Below, one piece after another: positions 9,170-19,516 of a stretch of 64,000 nucleotides of DNA. The notes under the pieces are model-generated. The model did no database searches, was not told the DNA's origin, and saw only the letters and a list, made by a program, of their open reading frames with translations. The stretch is taken from contig NZ_WXZL01000019.1 of assembly GCF_009982895.1 (NCBI RefSeq), positions 10,727-74,726 of the forward strand, in the 5' to 3' direction. Source of the stretch: Deinococcus alpinitundrae. GTDB lineage: Bacteria > Deinococcota > Deinococci > Deinococcales > Deinococcaceae. The position numbers and the translations under genes are program-made. Every line of letters begins with the position of its first letter. Within the stretch, counting starts at the first letter, position 1.

Positions 9170-9173
9170 ATAT

Positions 9174-9248
9174 TGGTAGACCCGAGCAGATTTGAACTGC
9201 TGACCCCTACAGTGTCAATGTAGTGCTCTACCCCTGAGCTACGGATCT
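9174..9248 (-). tRNA. tRNA-Val (anticodon GAC)
   Basis: 75 nt including an encoded CCA. Acceptor stem AGATCCG pairs with CGGGTCT (one T-G wobble), followed by discriminator A and CCA. The D arm TAGCTCAGGGGTAGAGC, anticodon loop TTGACAC (GAC) and T arm with GTTCAAATC are all present. Transcribed with tRNA-Cys, 20 bp upstream on the same strand, and followed by a terminator. Confidence 0.95.
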
Positions 9249-9268
9249 ATGGTTGGGGCAAAAAAGTT

Positions 9269-9344
<76 letters not shown>

Positions 9345-9469
9345 CGTGTGGGGCAGGCCGGATGACCCGTTTCTCCCAGCGGCATGAATAGTAGCATGGC
9401 CTTTGAGGGCTGTCAAAACCCCGCCGCCAATGTGCTGCGCTCACCATTTCAGCGGGGTAGCATGGCCGC

Positions 9470-10798
9470 ATGCGAATCCTGCACGTGGCCTCCGAGGCGT
9501 ACCCGTTTTCCCGTACCGGCGGACTGGCCGACGTGATGGCCGCCTTGCCCGCCGAACTCGCCCGGCTGGGCCACCAGGCCACCGTCCTCTCGCCCTGGTA
9601 CGCCGATCTGGTCGGCACCCCCCACGAGATCTGGCGCGGCGGCGACGTGCGGCTGGGCGAATTGACCGAAGGCGGCGTGCGCTTTTTGTTTCTGGAAACG
9701 CCCGCCTTCAAGAGAAGGGGCATCTACCATCCCGACGACGTGCAGCGCTTCTCGGCCTGGGGGCAACTGATCTTGCCGGTGCTCGCGGCCTGCGGCGTGC
9801 GCTTCGACGTGCTGCACGGCCACGACTGGGCCGCCGGGCTGGTGGTCGCCCACGCCCGGCTGCGCCACATCCCCAGCGTTTTCACCATTCACAATTTGCA
9901 GTACCAGGGCAGATGGAACATTCACGACGGCTTTGCCTGGACCGGCCTGCCGCAGTGGTTCAACAGCGCACAGGGCGTGGAGTTCTACGACGACCTCAAT
10001 TTGATGAAAGCCGGCCTGGTCTACGCCGGGCACGTCACCACCGTCAGCCCGACCTACGCCCAGGAAATCACCACGCCCGAATTCGGCGAGGGGCTGGAAG
10101 GGGTGCTGCAAGATCGGCTCGCCGAGGGCCGACTCTCGGGCGTCATCAACGGGCTGGACCAGGAGCGCTGGAACCCGCGCACCGATGGCCACGTGTTGCC
10201 CTACGCCAGCATGACGGCCAAGGCGGCCAACGTGGCGGCGCTGCGGGCCGACTTCCAGCTTGATGACGCCCCGATTCTGAGCTGCGTATCGCGCCTGGCG
10301 GTACAGAAAGGCCTGGATATCCTGCTGGCGGCCCTGCCGGAGATCGTCAAGACCTGGAACGTGGTGCTGCTCGGCAGCGGCGACGTGCAGCTCGAAGCCG
10401 CCTTCGCCGGCTGGGCACGCCGCTCGCCCAGGGTGCGCCACGTCACTGGCATGAACGAGGCCCTGTCGCACCGCCTGTACGCCGGGGCACACGCCTTTGC
10501 TATGCCCAGCCGCTTCGAGCCGTGCGGGTTGTCGCAGATGATCGCCCTGCGCTACGGCACGCCGCCGGTGGCCCGCCGCACCGGGGGACTCGCCGACACT
10601 GTACCGGAGGAAATCGGCTTTCTGTTCGACGATCCGACCCCCGAAGCGTTTCTGGAAGCGCTCGGCCGCGCCGCCGCCCTGGTGACCAGGCCGAGAACCT
10701 GGAACGCCAGGGCCAAACTCGGTCTACCACTCGACTTCTCGTGGGAAGGCCCGGCCAAACGCTACCTGGAGATTTACGGAGAGGTGATGGCCGAGTAA
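9470..10798 (+). CDS. glgA: Glycogen synthase (ADP-glucose)
   Basis: 442 aa GT5 glycosyltransferase that extends alpha-1,4-glucan from ADP-glucose. Seen: the N-terminal FSRTGGLADV, a form of the KTGGL donor-binding motif with Arg in place of Lys; HGHDWAAGLV; VFTIHNLQYQG; VSRLAVQKGLDILL starting the second Rossmann domain; and FEPCGLSQMIALRYGTPPVARRTGGLADTV, which carries the catalytic Glu. It is slightly shorter than the 477-aa E. coli enzyme. A TAGCAT -10 box lies 6 nt before the ATG with no ribosome site, so it is probably a leaderless gene. No other glycogen gene is adjacent. Confidence 0.95.
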   Translation: MRILHVASEAYPFSRTGGLADVMAALPAELARLGHQATVLSPWYADLVGTPHEIWRGGDVRLGELTEGGVRFLFLETPAFKRRGIYHPDDVQRFSAWGQLILPVLAACGVRFDVLHGHDWAAGLVVAHARLRHIPSVFTIHNLQYQGRWNIHDGFAWTGLPQWFNSAQGVEFYDDLNLMKAGLVYAGHVTTVSPTYAQEITTPEFGEGLEGVLQDRLAEGRLSGVINGLDQERWNPRTDGHVLPYASMTAKAANVAALRADFQLDDAPILSCVSRLAVQKGLDILLAALPEIVKTWNVVLLGSGDVQLEAAFAGWARRSPRVRHVTGMNEALSHRLYAGAHAFAMPSRFEPCGLSQMIALRYGTPPVARRTGGLADTVPEEIGFLFDDPTPEAFLEALGRAAALVTRPRTWNARAKLGLPLDFSWEGPAKRYLEIYGEVMAE

Positions 10799-11102
10799 GG
10801 CAAGTGAGCGGGAAGGCAAATCGCTTCGTTCATGCACCCCTCCCGCGACCCATTCCCCTCAATGGGCATAGGCCGAATTCCTGAGACGAATCCCGCCTTC
10901 CATCTTCGACTGGCCCGGCAAGTCTTCGGCGCAGCGCCCACACCGTGACCCTCTACACCCCAGTCTGGAAAGTCGGCGCAGGCAGCGGAACCATGCCGAG
11001 CGTAGCAACCTGATCCCCTCTCCCCAGGCCGCTCTCAAGGGGAGAGACGCCACAAGTCCAACTCCCCTTCCACCCCAACCCCCACGCGCTACCATACCCG
11101 GC
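10799..11102. other. Intergenic stretch with no recognised gene
   Basis: About 300 bp between glgA and the methylase. I see no coding frame with a ribosome site, no RNA gene and no convincing terminator. Only TACCAT (11090-11095), 7 nt before the GTG of the next gene, looks functional. Confidence 0.5.
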
Positions 11103-11894
11103 GTGAAACTCGCCGTCGTCCTCGTCTCCCCCAAAACCTCCGGCAACGTCGGCGCGGCGGCGCGGGCCATGCTCAACATGGGCGCAGACGACCTGCGCAT
11201 CGTCGCGCCCAGGTGTGATTACAAGGACTCGGCCAGCCGGGCGATGGCCGTCCACGCCGCTCTCCTGCTGGAACGTGCCCAGGTCTACACCGAACTCAAA
11301 GACGCCATTCAGGACTGTGACCTGGTGGTGGGCACCAGTGCCCGCGTGCGCGCCGACCTCGCGCCGCCGCAGCACCCCGCCCAGGTGCGGCCCCTGGTGC
11401 GCGGAGCTGATCTTACGGCGCTGGTGTTCGGGCCCGAGGAGTCGGGCCTCAACAACGCCGATCTGGAACTGTGCCGGGTGATTATGCAGGTGCCCACCGC
11501 CGCTTACGCCAGCCTCAATCTGGCCCAGGCGGTCTTGCTGAGTTGTTACGAGTTTTTGCAGTCCGAAAGCGGGCCGCCCTCACCGGACCATGCGCCCGAA
11601 GCCGGGCATATATCGAGCTTCCCGGCGCGCAAACTGGCCCTCAGCAGCGAGATGGAGGGGCTGTACGGGCACCTGAGGGACGTGATGATGCTCACCGGCT
11701 ACACCGACGCGGTGCGCGCCCGGCATACCCTGCGGCTGTGGCGGGTGGCACTCGACCGGGGGGCCTTCAGCTCGGCGGAAGTGCGGCTGGTGCGCGGGTT
11801 GCTGCGGCAGGTGCAGTGGAAGGTGGGGCGCGTGCAGCAGGCCGCAGGACAGGAACCATCCGGCCAACCCGAGACCCTTCCGATAGACGAGTAG
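11103..11894 (+). CDS. SpoU/TrmH-family RNA methyltransferase (TrmJ-like)
   Basis: 263 aa from GTG 11103. SPOUT knot motifs are clear: motif 1 SPKTSGNVGAAARAMLNMGA near the N terminus, motif 2 TALVFGPEESGLNN at about residue 105, motif 3 IMQVPTAAYASLNLAQAVLLSCYE. The trefoil-knot SAM site at the N terminus plus an extra C-terminal helical part matches TrmJ, which 2'-O-methylates position 32 of tRNAs, rather than TrmH or RlmB with their N-terminal extensions. The exact RNA target is not proven. A TACCAT -10 box lies 7 nt before the start (leaderless). Confidence 0.87.
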   Translation: MKLAVVLVSPKTSGNVGAAARAMLNMGADDLRIVAPRCDYKDSASRAMAVHAALLLERAQVYTELKDAIQDCDLVVGTSARVRADLAPPQHPAQVRPLVRGADLTALVFGPEESGLNNADLELCRVIMQVPTAAYASLNLAQAVLLSCYEFLQSESGPPSPDHAPEAGHISSFPARKLALSSEMEGLYGHLRDVMMLTGYTDAVRARHTLRLWRVALDRGAFSSAEVRLVRGLLRQVQWKVGRVQQAAGQEPSGQPETLPIDE

Positions 11895-11942
11895 TCTTTC
11901 CCCACTACGGTCTGCTAGAGCGCGCTGCTCTACAGTCGGGGG

Positions 11943-13739
11943 GTGAGCCTTCCCCCCAGCACCCCTGCCGAGCGGCCCGCTGTCAGCTTGAACAACTTTC
12001 AGCCGCACGGCGGCAGGTTGCTGTCGCGCACGGTGCTGCTGACCCGCAATTTGCTGCCGCTGCTGATCGTGCTGGTGGTGGTGGCCTACGAGGAAATGTT
12101 CATTCCGCTAGGTGACGCCAGCTTTGGTCGCCTGGCCCACTTGGCCTTTTACGGCCTGGCCGGGCCGCTGGTCACCTTCTTCACTATCCAGTGGATCGCC
12201 GAGGGCGTGCAGGCCCGCGAACAGGCCGAAGCCGAGCTGCGCGGCTTGTACGCCGAGCTGAGCGCCTCGCACGAGCGCATGAGTGCTTTGCAGCACCTGA
12301 TGCGGGAAGTCTCGGAACCCGCCGACCTGGAAACGCTGCTGGACGTGGCGGTGCGCGGCGCGCAGGCGGCCACCGGGGCCGCGTCGGTACAAGCCGAGTT
12401 GCGCGGCAACATGCAGGGCATGGTCGGGCCGACGGTGGCTGGACTGACTGAAGCGGGGCTGAGCGTTCGCAGCGGCGGGCTGAGCCGTCAGCTGGGCGAC
12501 CCGGGGCGCTATCAGGTCAATGTGGTGCTACGCCCTGACGGCGAACTGCTGGGCGAGTTGCGGCTGAGTTTCGCCGAGCCGCCCAGCAGCGATACCCGCG
12601 AACTGATTGCCGCCATCGGCTCCGAACTCGGCAGCGCGGTGCTGAGCACCCAGCGGCGCACCCGCGACCTGATTACCCTGTTTGAAGTCGATCAATCGAT
12701 CCGCGCCGAGCGCAATATGCAGCGTCTGCTGGCCCGCGTTACCGGCAACATTGCCGGGCGGGTACAGGCCAGCGCCCGCGCCGCCTTCCTGACCGACCAG
12801 GACGGAATGCTGCGCCTAGAGTATGCCCGCGATCCCGGCGGCGAAATCCGCAGCGGCGGCGCGCTCCCCGACTTCGTGCGGCGCATCGCCGAGGGCGGGC
12901 AGCCGGGGGTCGCCACTCCCCAGGAAGCCGCCGAGGTCTTTCCCGGCGTGCAGGCTGCACTTGCCCTGCCGATGCACAGCGAGGACGGGTTGGTGGGCGT
13001 GATCGTGCTGGGCGGAGAGGGCACCTTCGAAAAGGAACGCACGCCGCTGCTGGCCCTGCTGGCCTCGCAGGCGACGCTGGCGGTGCGCAACGCCCGCGCC
13101 TACCTGTATTCCGAGGAGCTGGCCATCGGCGAGGAGCGCAACCGCATCGCCCGCGAGATTCACGACGGCGTGGCACAGTCGCTGGCATTTTGCGCCATCA
13201 AGCTCGACGTGGTGGCCCGCCAGATTCCCAGCAACCCGGCCCAGGCCGTGATGGACGTGCAGGAAGCCGGGGCGCTACTGCGCGAACAGATCCGCGAGGT
13301 GCGCCGCAGCATCTTCGCCCTGCGCCCGATTGATCTGGAGCGCTACGGCCTGCTGGAAACCGTGCGGCGCTACGTCCTCGATTTCGGCGAGCAGCACGGC
13401 ATCAAGGTGCAGCTCGACGTGCAGGGCGACATTCACCTCGCGCCGGGTGACGAGGCGGTGGTGTTCCGAATCGTGCAGGAAAGCCTCAACAACGTCGCCA
13501 AGCACGCCCGCGCCGCCAGCGTGGTGGTGCGCCTGAGCGGCAACCACAGCGTGCGGCTGAGCATCGAGGACGACGGCCAGGGCTTCGATCCGGCCCAGGT
13601 CAGCGGGCGGGTTAGCAGCGCGGGCGGGCTGGGACTGGTGCAGATGCGAGAGCGCGTCGAGTCGCGCGGCGGTTCTTACCGGGTCGAGAGCGAGGCCGGG
13701 CGCGGCACCCGCATTGAGGCCCGGTTGCCGCAGGGCTAG
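11943..13739 (+). CDS. Sensor histidine kinase, NarL/LiaS type with GAF-like sensor
   Basis: 598 aa from GTG 11943 (TACAGT 6 nt upstream, leaderless). Two membrane helices at about residues 30-80, a short coiled segment, two GAF-like regions (about 110-230 and 240-390), then HisKA_3 with the phospho-acceptor His in ERNRIAREIHDGVAQSLAF and a HATPase with N box VQESLNNVAKHARA, DDGQGFDP and GGLGLVQMRERV. Such kinases phosphorylate LuxR-type response regulators; none is adjacent, so its partner lies elsewhere. The signal is unknown. Confidence 0.9.
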   Translation: MSLPPSTPAERPAVSLNNFQPHGGRLLSRTVLLTRNLLPLLIVLVVVAYEEMFIPLGDASFGRLAHLAFYGLAGPLVTFFTIQWIAEGVQAREQAEAELRGLYAELSASHERMSALQHLMREVSEPADLETLLDVAVRGAQAATGAASVQAELRGNMQGMVGPTVAGLTEAGLSVRSGGLSRQLGDPGRYQVNVVLRPDGELLGELRLSFAEPPSSDTRELIAAIGSELGSAVLSTQRRTRDLITLFEVDQSIRAERNMQRLLARVTGNIAGRVQASARAAFLTDQDGMLRLEYARDPGGEIRSGGALPDFVRRIAEGGQPGVATPQEAAEVFPGVQAALALPMHSEDGLVGVIVLGGEGTFEKERTPLLALLASQATLAVRNARAYLYSEELAIGEERNRIAREIHDGVAQSLAFCAIKLDVVARQIPSNPAQAVMDVQEAGALLREQIREVRRSIFALRPIDLERYGLLETVRRYVLDFGEQHGIKVQLDVQGDIHLAPGDEAVVFRIVQESLNNVAKHARAASVVVRLSGNHSVRLSIEDDGQGFDPAQVSGRVSSAGGLGLVQMRERVESRGGSYRVESEAGRGTRIEARLPQG

Positions 13740-13783
13740 CGGTGGAGTGGAGTGGGCTAGGGGCGCTACGCTATGCTGCTCTC

Positions 13784-14281
13784 ATGAAGAGAACAACACT
13801 GGCGGCGGCGCTGTTCGGAGCGAGCCTGTCGGGCCTGAATCTGTCAGGTGCAGGTGCGCAGACGGGCAGCTTCTTCCTCACCACTACACCCGAGAGACTG
13901 ACCCGCTTCCTGAAGGCGGCAGGCTACACCGTCACGCTCGACCGCAGCGGCGAGCAGCCGTTTCTCAAGCTCGAAAACATCGACGACGGCACCGACTTCT
14001 ACCTCGATTTTCTAAGCTGCAACGCCAGCAGTTGTGACGCCGTGTTCGCCAACGTCCTCTACGACCCCAAAGACTTCAAGCAGGCCCCGACCCTCGCTTC
14101 AGTCAACGCCTGGAACCAGGACTACTCCACCCAGGCCTACCTCGACGACGAGAATAAGCCGCACCTGATCAGCACCTACAGCTTCGTGGGCGGCTTTACC
14201 AGCGCCAATTTCGTCGCCTGGGTCAAGGACTTCTACGGCGATCTGGACGCCTACCACCAGTTTCTGGACAAAGCGAAGTGA
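13784..14281 (+). CDS. Exported YbjN-domain protein
   Basis: 165 aa with a Sec signal peptide (MKRTTLAAALFGASLSGLNL..., likely cleavage after GAGA) and a YbjN-like domain: FLKAAGYTVTLDRSGEQPFLKLE, DFYLDFLSC, and VNAWNQDYSTQAYLDDENKPHLISTYSFVGG. YbjN domains have a fold like type III secretion chaperones; the role of exported versions is not established. The ATG at 13784 is 6 nt after TATGCT, so the mRNA is probably leaderless; an earlier in-frame ATG at 13742 would place the hydrophobic segment too far in. Confidence 0.75.
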   Translation: MKRTTLAAALFGASLSGLNLSGAGAQTGSFFLTTTPERLTRFLKAAGYTVTLDRSGEQPFLKLENIDDGTDFYLDFLSCNASSCDAVFANVLYDPKDFKQAPTLASVNAWNQDYSTQAYLDDENKPHLISTYSFVGGFTSANFVAWVKDFYGDLDAYHQFLDKAK

Positions 14282-14296
14282 AAATCTGAGCCGCTC

Positions 14297-14701
14297 CTAG
14301 TTCAGCGTCCGGGTTTCCGGCACCGCCAGCACGAACATCGGAATCTGTGCCCGGCCCGGCTGGCCCCAGGCGTCGCGCAGTTCGAAGTGGCCGGTCATCT
14401 GGCCCGGCGCGTCCTCGAGAGTCACGAAGCTGTCGTAGACGTAGACGCCGCCCGGCGCGATCACCGGCTGCTCACCGACGACGCCCTCGCCCTGCACCCG
14501 TGTCTCGCGCCCGCCGCCGTCGGTGATGTGCCACTCGCGGCCCAGCACCTGCCAGGAATCGGCGGCGTGGTTCTCGATGCGGATCACGTAACTGAACACC
14601 TGCCGTTCCGGACGCGAGTGGGCGGCCAGATGTGACACCGTGACACTGACCCACACGTCGGGCGTGGCCAGTTGTGGCAAGGATGCGGGCATTTCGGACA
14701 T
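14297..14701 (-). CDS. apaG: ApaG-domain protein
   Basis: 134 aa, almost all one ApaG (DUF525) beta-sandwich: VWVSVTVSHLAAHSRPERQVFSYVIRIEN, WHITDGGGRETRVQGEGVVGEQPVIAPG, and FELRDAWGQPGRAQIPMFVLAVPE. ApaG homologues are linked to Co2+/Mg2+ resistance in Salmonella and resemble the F-box-associated domain; the biochemical role is unsettled. ATG 14701 is 7 nt after TATGCT (minus strand), giving a leaderless mRNA, and mirrors the divergent M42 peptidase promoter. Confidence 0.9.
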   Translation of the reverse strand: MSEMPASLPQLATPDVWVSVTVSHLAAHSRPERQVFSYVIRIENHAADSWQVLGREWHITDGGGRETRVQGEGVVGEQPVIAPGGVYVYDSFVTLEDAPGQMTGHFELRDAWGQPGRAQIPMFVLAVPETRTLN

Positions 14702-14753
14702 GCAAGAAAGCATAAAGCACCCGGCCCCGAGCAGGGCGCTTATGCTCATGCCT

Positions 14754-15845
<1,092 letters not shown>

Positions 15846-16044
15846 AAGCGGTTCGGCCTGGCTGTAGTCCCTATTGTGCGAATCTTCACGATGGGGACCG
15901 AATTTCATTGAAGGTTTAAGCTGACCCGTATGCTCTGAACGCGGCGGCTTTTTTCAAAACGTCGTCCGCACAAGCGGATGGAGAGGACCTGCCCAGCTTG
16001 TGCTTGGCGACTTCGCCGCGCTTTCAAGAAGGGGAGGACTTCCT

Positions 16045-17394
16045 TTGCAACTTCAACTTTCTTCCATGGGCCGCACCGTCCGGCCACCCCTGGCCAGCGC
16101 CCGCCAACTGTTGAGCCTGCTGTTCGGCGCACCGAACCAGCGCGCCTTTCATGTCCGCTACTGGGACGGCACGCTGGAAGGCCCGCCCCAGCCCAGCCCT
16201 GCCACCCTGGTCTTCAACTCGCCCGCCGCACTGAGGCGCATGCTGCTGCCGCCCTCGGACCTGGCACTGGGCGAGGCGTATATTTTCGGCGACTTCGACG
16301 TGGAGGGCAACCTCGAATTTATCCTGGCCCAGGCCGTCACGCTGGGTGACCGGCTGCTGAAGCCTTTGGTGGCGGCGCGGGTGCTGGCGCTGCTGCTGGC
16401 GCTGCCCGGTGAGGCCCGCCCCACGCCGCGCCCGGCCTTCGGTGACACCAGCAAGGCCCACACCAAGGAGCGTGACGCCCACGCCATCCGCTACCACTAC
16501 GACATCGGCAACGACTTCTACAAGCTGTGGCTCGATGAGCGCATGGTCTATTCGTGCGCCTACTTCAACACCGGCCAGGAGAGCCTGGAAGAAGCGCAGG
16601 CCACCAAGCTCGACCGCATCTGCCGCAAGCTGAGGCTCCAGCCGGGCGAGCGGCTGCTCGACATCGGCTGCGGCTGGGGTGGGCTGGCGATTTACGCCGC
16701 GCAGCACTACGGCGTCACCGTCACCGGCATCACGCTCAGCCCCTCGCAGGCCGCCATCGCCCGTGAGCGCGCCGAGGCGGCGGGCGTGGGCGACAAGGTG
16801 ATCATCGAGATCCGCGATTACCGCGATCTGCCCAGCGGCATCCGCTACGACAAGGTCGCCAGCGTGGGCATGTTCGAGCACGTGGGCCGCGCCAGAATGC
16901 CGCAGTATTTCGCCCAGATCTACCGATTGCTCAAGCCCGGAGGGTTACTGCTCAACCACGGCATCGTCAAGGAGATCGCGCCCGCCTTCATCCACTGGGG
17001 CTTCGGGCTGGTCGAGCGCTACCTCAACAGCAAGTCGTTTCTGCAAAACTACGTCTTCCCCGACGGCGAGTTGCGGCGGCTGAGCGAGGTCAACCTGAGG
17101 GCCGAGCAAGCGGGCTTCGAGATTCGCGACGCCGAAAACATGCGCGAGCACTATGCCCTGACCCTGCGCGAGTGGGTGCGGCGGCTCGAAGACCACCACG
17201 CCGAAGCGCTGGCACGCGGGCTGGCCGACGAGGTGACCTACCGCATCTGGCGCTTGTACATGTCGGGCAGCGCCCAGTCGTTTTCGGCAGCGCGCATCGG
17301 CATCGTGCAGACCTTGATGGTCAAGCCGTTTCCCGGCGGCGAGGCTGGACTGCCGCTGAACCGCGCCGACATCGAGGGCAGGCCGCAGCTCTAG
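16045..17394 (+). CDS. cfa: Cyclopropane-fatty-acyl-phospholipid synthase family methyltransferase
   Basis: 449 aa from TTG 16045, chosen because GGGGAGGA ends 6 nt upstream; the ATG at 16066 has no ribosome site. The N-terminal part (about residues 30-130) is the lipid-binding domain, followed by the SAM methyltransferase with YHYDIGNDFYKLWLD, MVYSCAYF, LLDIGCGWGGLAIYAAQ (SAM loop) and SVGMFEHVG. These enzymes add a methylene across membrane-lipid double bonds; related members make other methylated chains. Standalone gene, about 200 bp after the M42 peptidase. Confidence 0.9.
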   Translation: MQLQLSSMGRTVRPPLASARQLLSLLFGAPNQRAFHVRYWDGTLEGPPQPSPATLVFNSPAALRRMLLPPSDLALGEAYIFGDFDVEGNLEFILAQAVTLGDRLLKPLVAARVLALLLALPGEARPTPRPAFGDTSKAHTKERDAHAIRYHYDIGNDFYKLWLDERMVYSCAYFNTGQESLEEAQATKLDRICRKLRLQPGERLLDIGCGWGGLAIYAAQHYGVTVTGITLSPSQAAIARERAEAAGVGDKVIIEIRDYRDLPSGIRYDKVASVGMFEHVGRARMPQYFAQIYRLLKPGGLLLNHGIVKEIAPAFIHWGFGLVERYLNSKSFLQNYVFPDGELRRLSEVNLRAEQAGFEIRDAENMREHYALTLREWVRRLEDHHAEALARGLADEVTYRIWRLYMSGSAQSFSAARIGIVQTLMVKPFPGGEAGLPLNRADIEGRPQL

Positions 17395-17401
17395 GCCCGC
17401 C

Positions 17402-17755
17402 TCACTCCAGCATCTTCGCCCAGCTCGCCTGGTCCTCGCCCACCGCCAGCACCTTGCCGCCGCGCACCAGCGGCAACTTCAGGGCGGCGGGAAAGTCGGC
17501 CAGCTTGGCGAGAAAGCCCTCTTCCGAGAGGCGCAGATACGGCAGGCCCGAGTCCTCGTAGGCTTTGCTGGTCTTGTCGAGCACGCCGTCCGCGCCGAAC
17601 TTTTGCTGAAAGCGGGCCAGTTCGCCCTTGCTGATCGGCTTGGTCGCCAGATCGACGAAATGCACCTTGACGCGCCGTTCCTTGAAAAAGCGCTCGGCGG
17701 CGCGGGTGGCCGCCGACTTCTTGAGACCGAACATCTGCACGGTGACTTCAGGCAT
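17402..17755 (-). CDS. ArsC/Spx-family protein
   Basis: 117 aa thioredoxin-fold protein: MFGLKKSAATRAAERFFKER, VHFVDLATKPISKGELARF, LPLVRGGKVLAVGED. It aligns with the arsenate-reductase-like (ArsC/Spx/YffB) family but the usual Cys after the first strand (xCxxC/T) is replaced: GLKKSAATR contains no Cys, and the protein has none at all. It therefore cannot be a thiol arsenate reductase; YffB-like binding roles are more likely. ATG 17755 lies 7 nt after TAGACT (leaderless). Confidence 0.82.
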   Translation of the reverse strand: MPEVTVQMFGLKKSAATRAAERFFKERRVKVHFVDLATKPISKGELARFQQKFGADGVLDKTSKAYEDSGLPYLRLSEEGFLAKLADFPAALKLPLVRGGKVLAVGEDQASWAKMLE

Positions 17756-17833
17756 GCTGCTGAGTCTAATCAAAGTCGCGTCGGGCAGTTCAGCGCACAG
17801 TGCCGCCCAGTGCTGCCAGCTTCGCCCCGTCTG

Positions 17834-18040
17834 GACTGGCCAGTCCAGGCGTCCCAGCCAGCTCGGGCCGAGTAGGCGCCGTTGCTGCTCTCCACGATGT
17901 CGCGCACCGGGCTGTGGAGATAGAGCAGCGGATTGAAGAAACCCAGCGGACGGTCCGCGCCGCCTGGAAGAACCGCCAGGTTGGCATTCAGGAGTGCGGG
18001 GCAGGCTGCGGTCGCTAAGCAGCGTCGGGTGCGGCAGGGC
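17834..18040 (-). pseudogene. Remnant of an S53 (sedolisin/kumamolisin) peptidase C terminus
   Basis: Reading minus strand: ALLNANLAVLPGGADRP, then LGFFNPLLYLHSPVRDIVESS, then NGAYSARAGWDAWTG. The order LGFxNPLLY...RDI...NGAYSARAGWDA-TG is the conserved end of sedolisin-like acid peptidases, including the Asp of the Ca2+ site. The upstream GTSxxxP catalytic-Ser region and the final strands are missing or scrambled, and the frame then runs into the ArsC-like gene's promoter. I read it as a decayed gene end. Confidence 0.6.
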
Positions 18041-18237
18041 GGAAGACGAATCGTCGGCCATACAAGGTTCTCCCCCAGCAGCCCGCAGCAACGCCCAGAA
18101 ATGCGAGAGGCCGCCTGGACACCCAGTCTAGGCAGCCCGCGTAAAAGGATTGTCAAAGGGTTACTGGCCCTTGAGGATGCACCTCCGTCAGGTCACCTGA
18201 CCCGGCGGCCTGACGGCTCCAGTCGTCACCTTGGTCT

Positions 18238-18286
18238 CAAAAGAGCAGAGGAGCACGGGCGACCGACTTCCCCGTACTCCTCTGCT
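18238..18286 (-). terminator. Intrinsic terminator of apgM
   Basis: AGCAGAGGAG...ACGGG (18244-18259) pairs with CCCGT...CTCCTCTGCT (18271-18286) with one mismatch. On the minus strand it is followed by CTTTT. It lies 10 bp after the apgM stop. Confidence 0.85.
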
Positions 18287-18295
18287 GGTGGCGCT

Positions 18296-19516
18296 TTACG
18301 CGCCGTACTTCTGCAACTTCAGAGCGTTGGCCATCAAGAGCGGCATCAGATCGGTTCCCTTGCGCAGGCCCAGGCTACCTTTCAGCGCCTCGTCCTCGGT
18401 GTAGCGGGTCGCCGGGTCCTTGCGCCCGTACTTGCTGCGAATCAGCAGCGGCACTGGATGCCACGAGTGGGTCGCCAGCTTGCTCGGCGTGCTGTGGTCG
18501 CCTACGATGCAGAGCACGTCCGGCTCCAGCGCCAGCAGTTCGGGCAGCAGCGCGTCGAACAGTTCGATCTTCTTGACCTTGGCCTTGAAATCGCCGTCCT
18601 CGCCGGTCGAGTCGGTCTTCTTGATATGGAAGTAGAAGAAATCGTACTCGCCCCAGCTCTTCTTGAGGGCCTCGACCTTGCCTCTCAGGGCGTCTTCGTC
18701 GCCCTCGACGTCCAGCACGTCCATGCCGACCAGCGAGGCCAGGCCCTTGTACATCGGGTACGAGGCGATGCAGGCGGCCTTCAGCTTGTAGATCTCGTCG
18801 AAGTTGGGAAAGTGCGGCACATCGGAGTAGCCCCGGAACAGCACCCCGTTGACCTGGGCCTCATCCTTGAGGATGGCCTCGGCCTGCTGCACAAAGCTGT
18901 TGACGAGCTTGGCAGTCGTCTGGCTGACCTCGTCGTGGGCCACTGCCGTCATCGGCTGCACGCCGGTCTCCTGCGGGTCCACGTCGCTGAGATTCGCGCC
19001 CAGCGGGGTGCCCTGAGCGCGGAACACCACCACGAAGCGGTGCTCGCTCTCGGTGTAGATTTCCACCGGGATGCCGTCAATCTCCGCGATTCCGGCCTTG
19101 AGCCTGGTCACGATCTCGGCGTTCTTCTCGTCGCTGGGGCGTCCAGCGCGGCGGTCCTTGACCATCCGGTCGCCTTCCAGGGTGGCGAAGTTGCCGCGCA
19201 CGGCCACGTCCCCAGCATTCAGCTTGACGCCGATTCCCACAGCGCTCAGCGCTCCGCGCCCCACCACGAATTTGATCGGGTCGTAGCCGAACAAACTCAG
19301 GTGGCCGGGGCCGGAACCGGGGGTGATGCCCGCGCCGACGAGTTCGACTGCACCGAGTTGCGACTGCTGGGCCAGTGCGTCGAGGTTGGGCGTCTTGGCC
19401 GTCGCCAGTTCGGTGTCGCCGCCGAGGTCCATCGGCAGCCCACCCACGCCGTCGAGAACGACCATCAGAATCTTTTCGTCGGTTTTCTTGGAGAGTTCAC
19501 GGATGGTGTCAATCAT
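18296..19516 (-). CDS. apgM: 2,3-bisphosphoglycerate-independent phosphoglycerate mutase, archaeal type
   Basis: 406 aa of the alkaline-phosphatase superfamily, the ApgM branch rather than the 510-aa GpmI. It interconverts 3- and 2-phosphoglycerate in glycolysis. Metal and nucleophile motifs: [11 protein letters not shown] near residue 18, [12 protein letters not shown] (Ser/His), [16 protein letters not shown], and [19 protein letters not shown] with the second-metal Asp-His pair. ATG 19516 is 7 nt after TAGACT (leaderless). Short branches of this family occur in Deinococcus-Thermus as well as archaea. Confidence 0.95.
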   Translation of the reverse strand: MIDTIRELSKKTDEKILMVVLDGVGGLPMDLGGDTELATAKTPNLDALAQQSQLGAVELVGAGITPGSGPGHLSLFGYDPIKFVVGRGALSAVGIGVKLNAGDVAVRGNFATLEGDRMVKDRRAGRPSDEKNAEIVTRLKAGIAEIDGIPVEIYTESEHRFVVVFRAQGTPLGANLSDVDPQETGVQPMTAVAHDEVSQTTAKLVNSFVQQAEAILKDEAQVNGVLFRGYSDVPHFPNFDEIYKLKAACIASYPMYKGLASLVGMDVLDVEGDEDALRGKVEALKKSWGEYDFFYFHIKKTDSTGEDGDFKAKVKKIELFDALLPELLALEPDVLCIVGDHSTPSKLATHSWHPVPLLIRSKYGRKDPATRYTEDEALKGSLGLRKGTDLMPLLMANALKLQKYGA

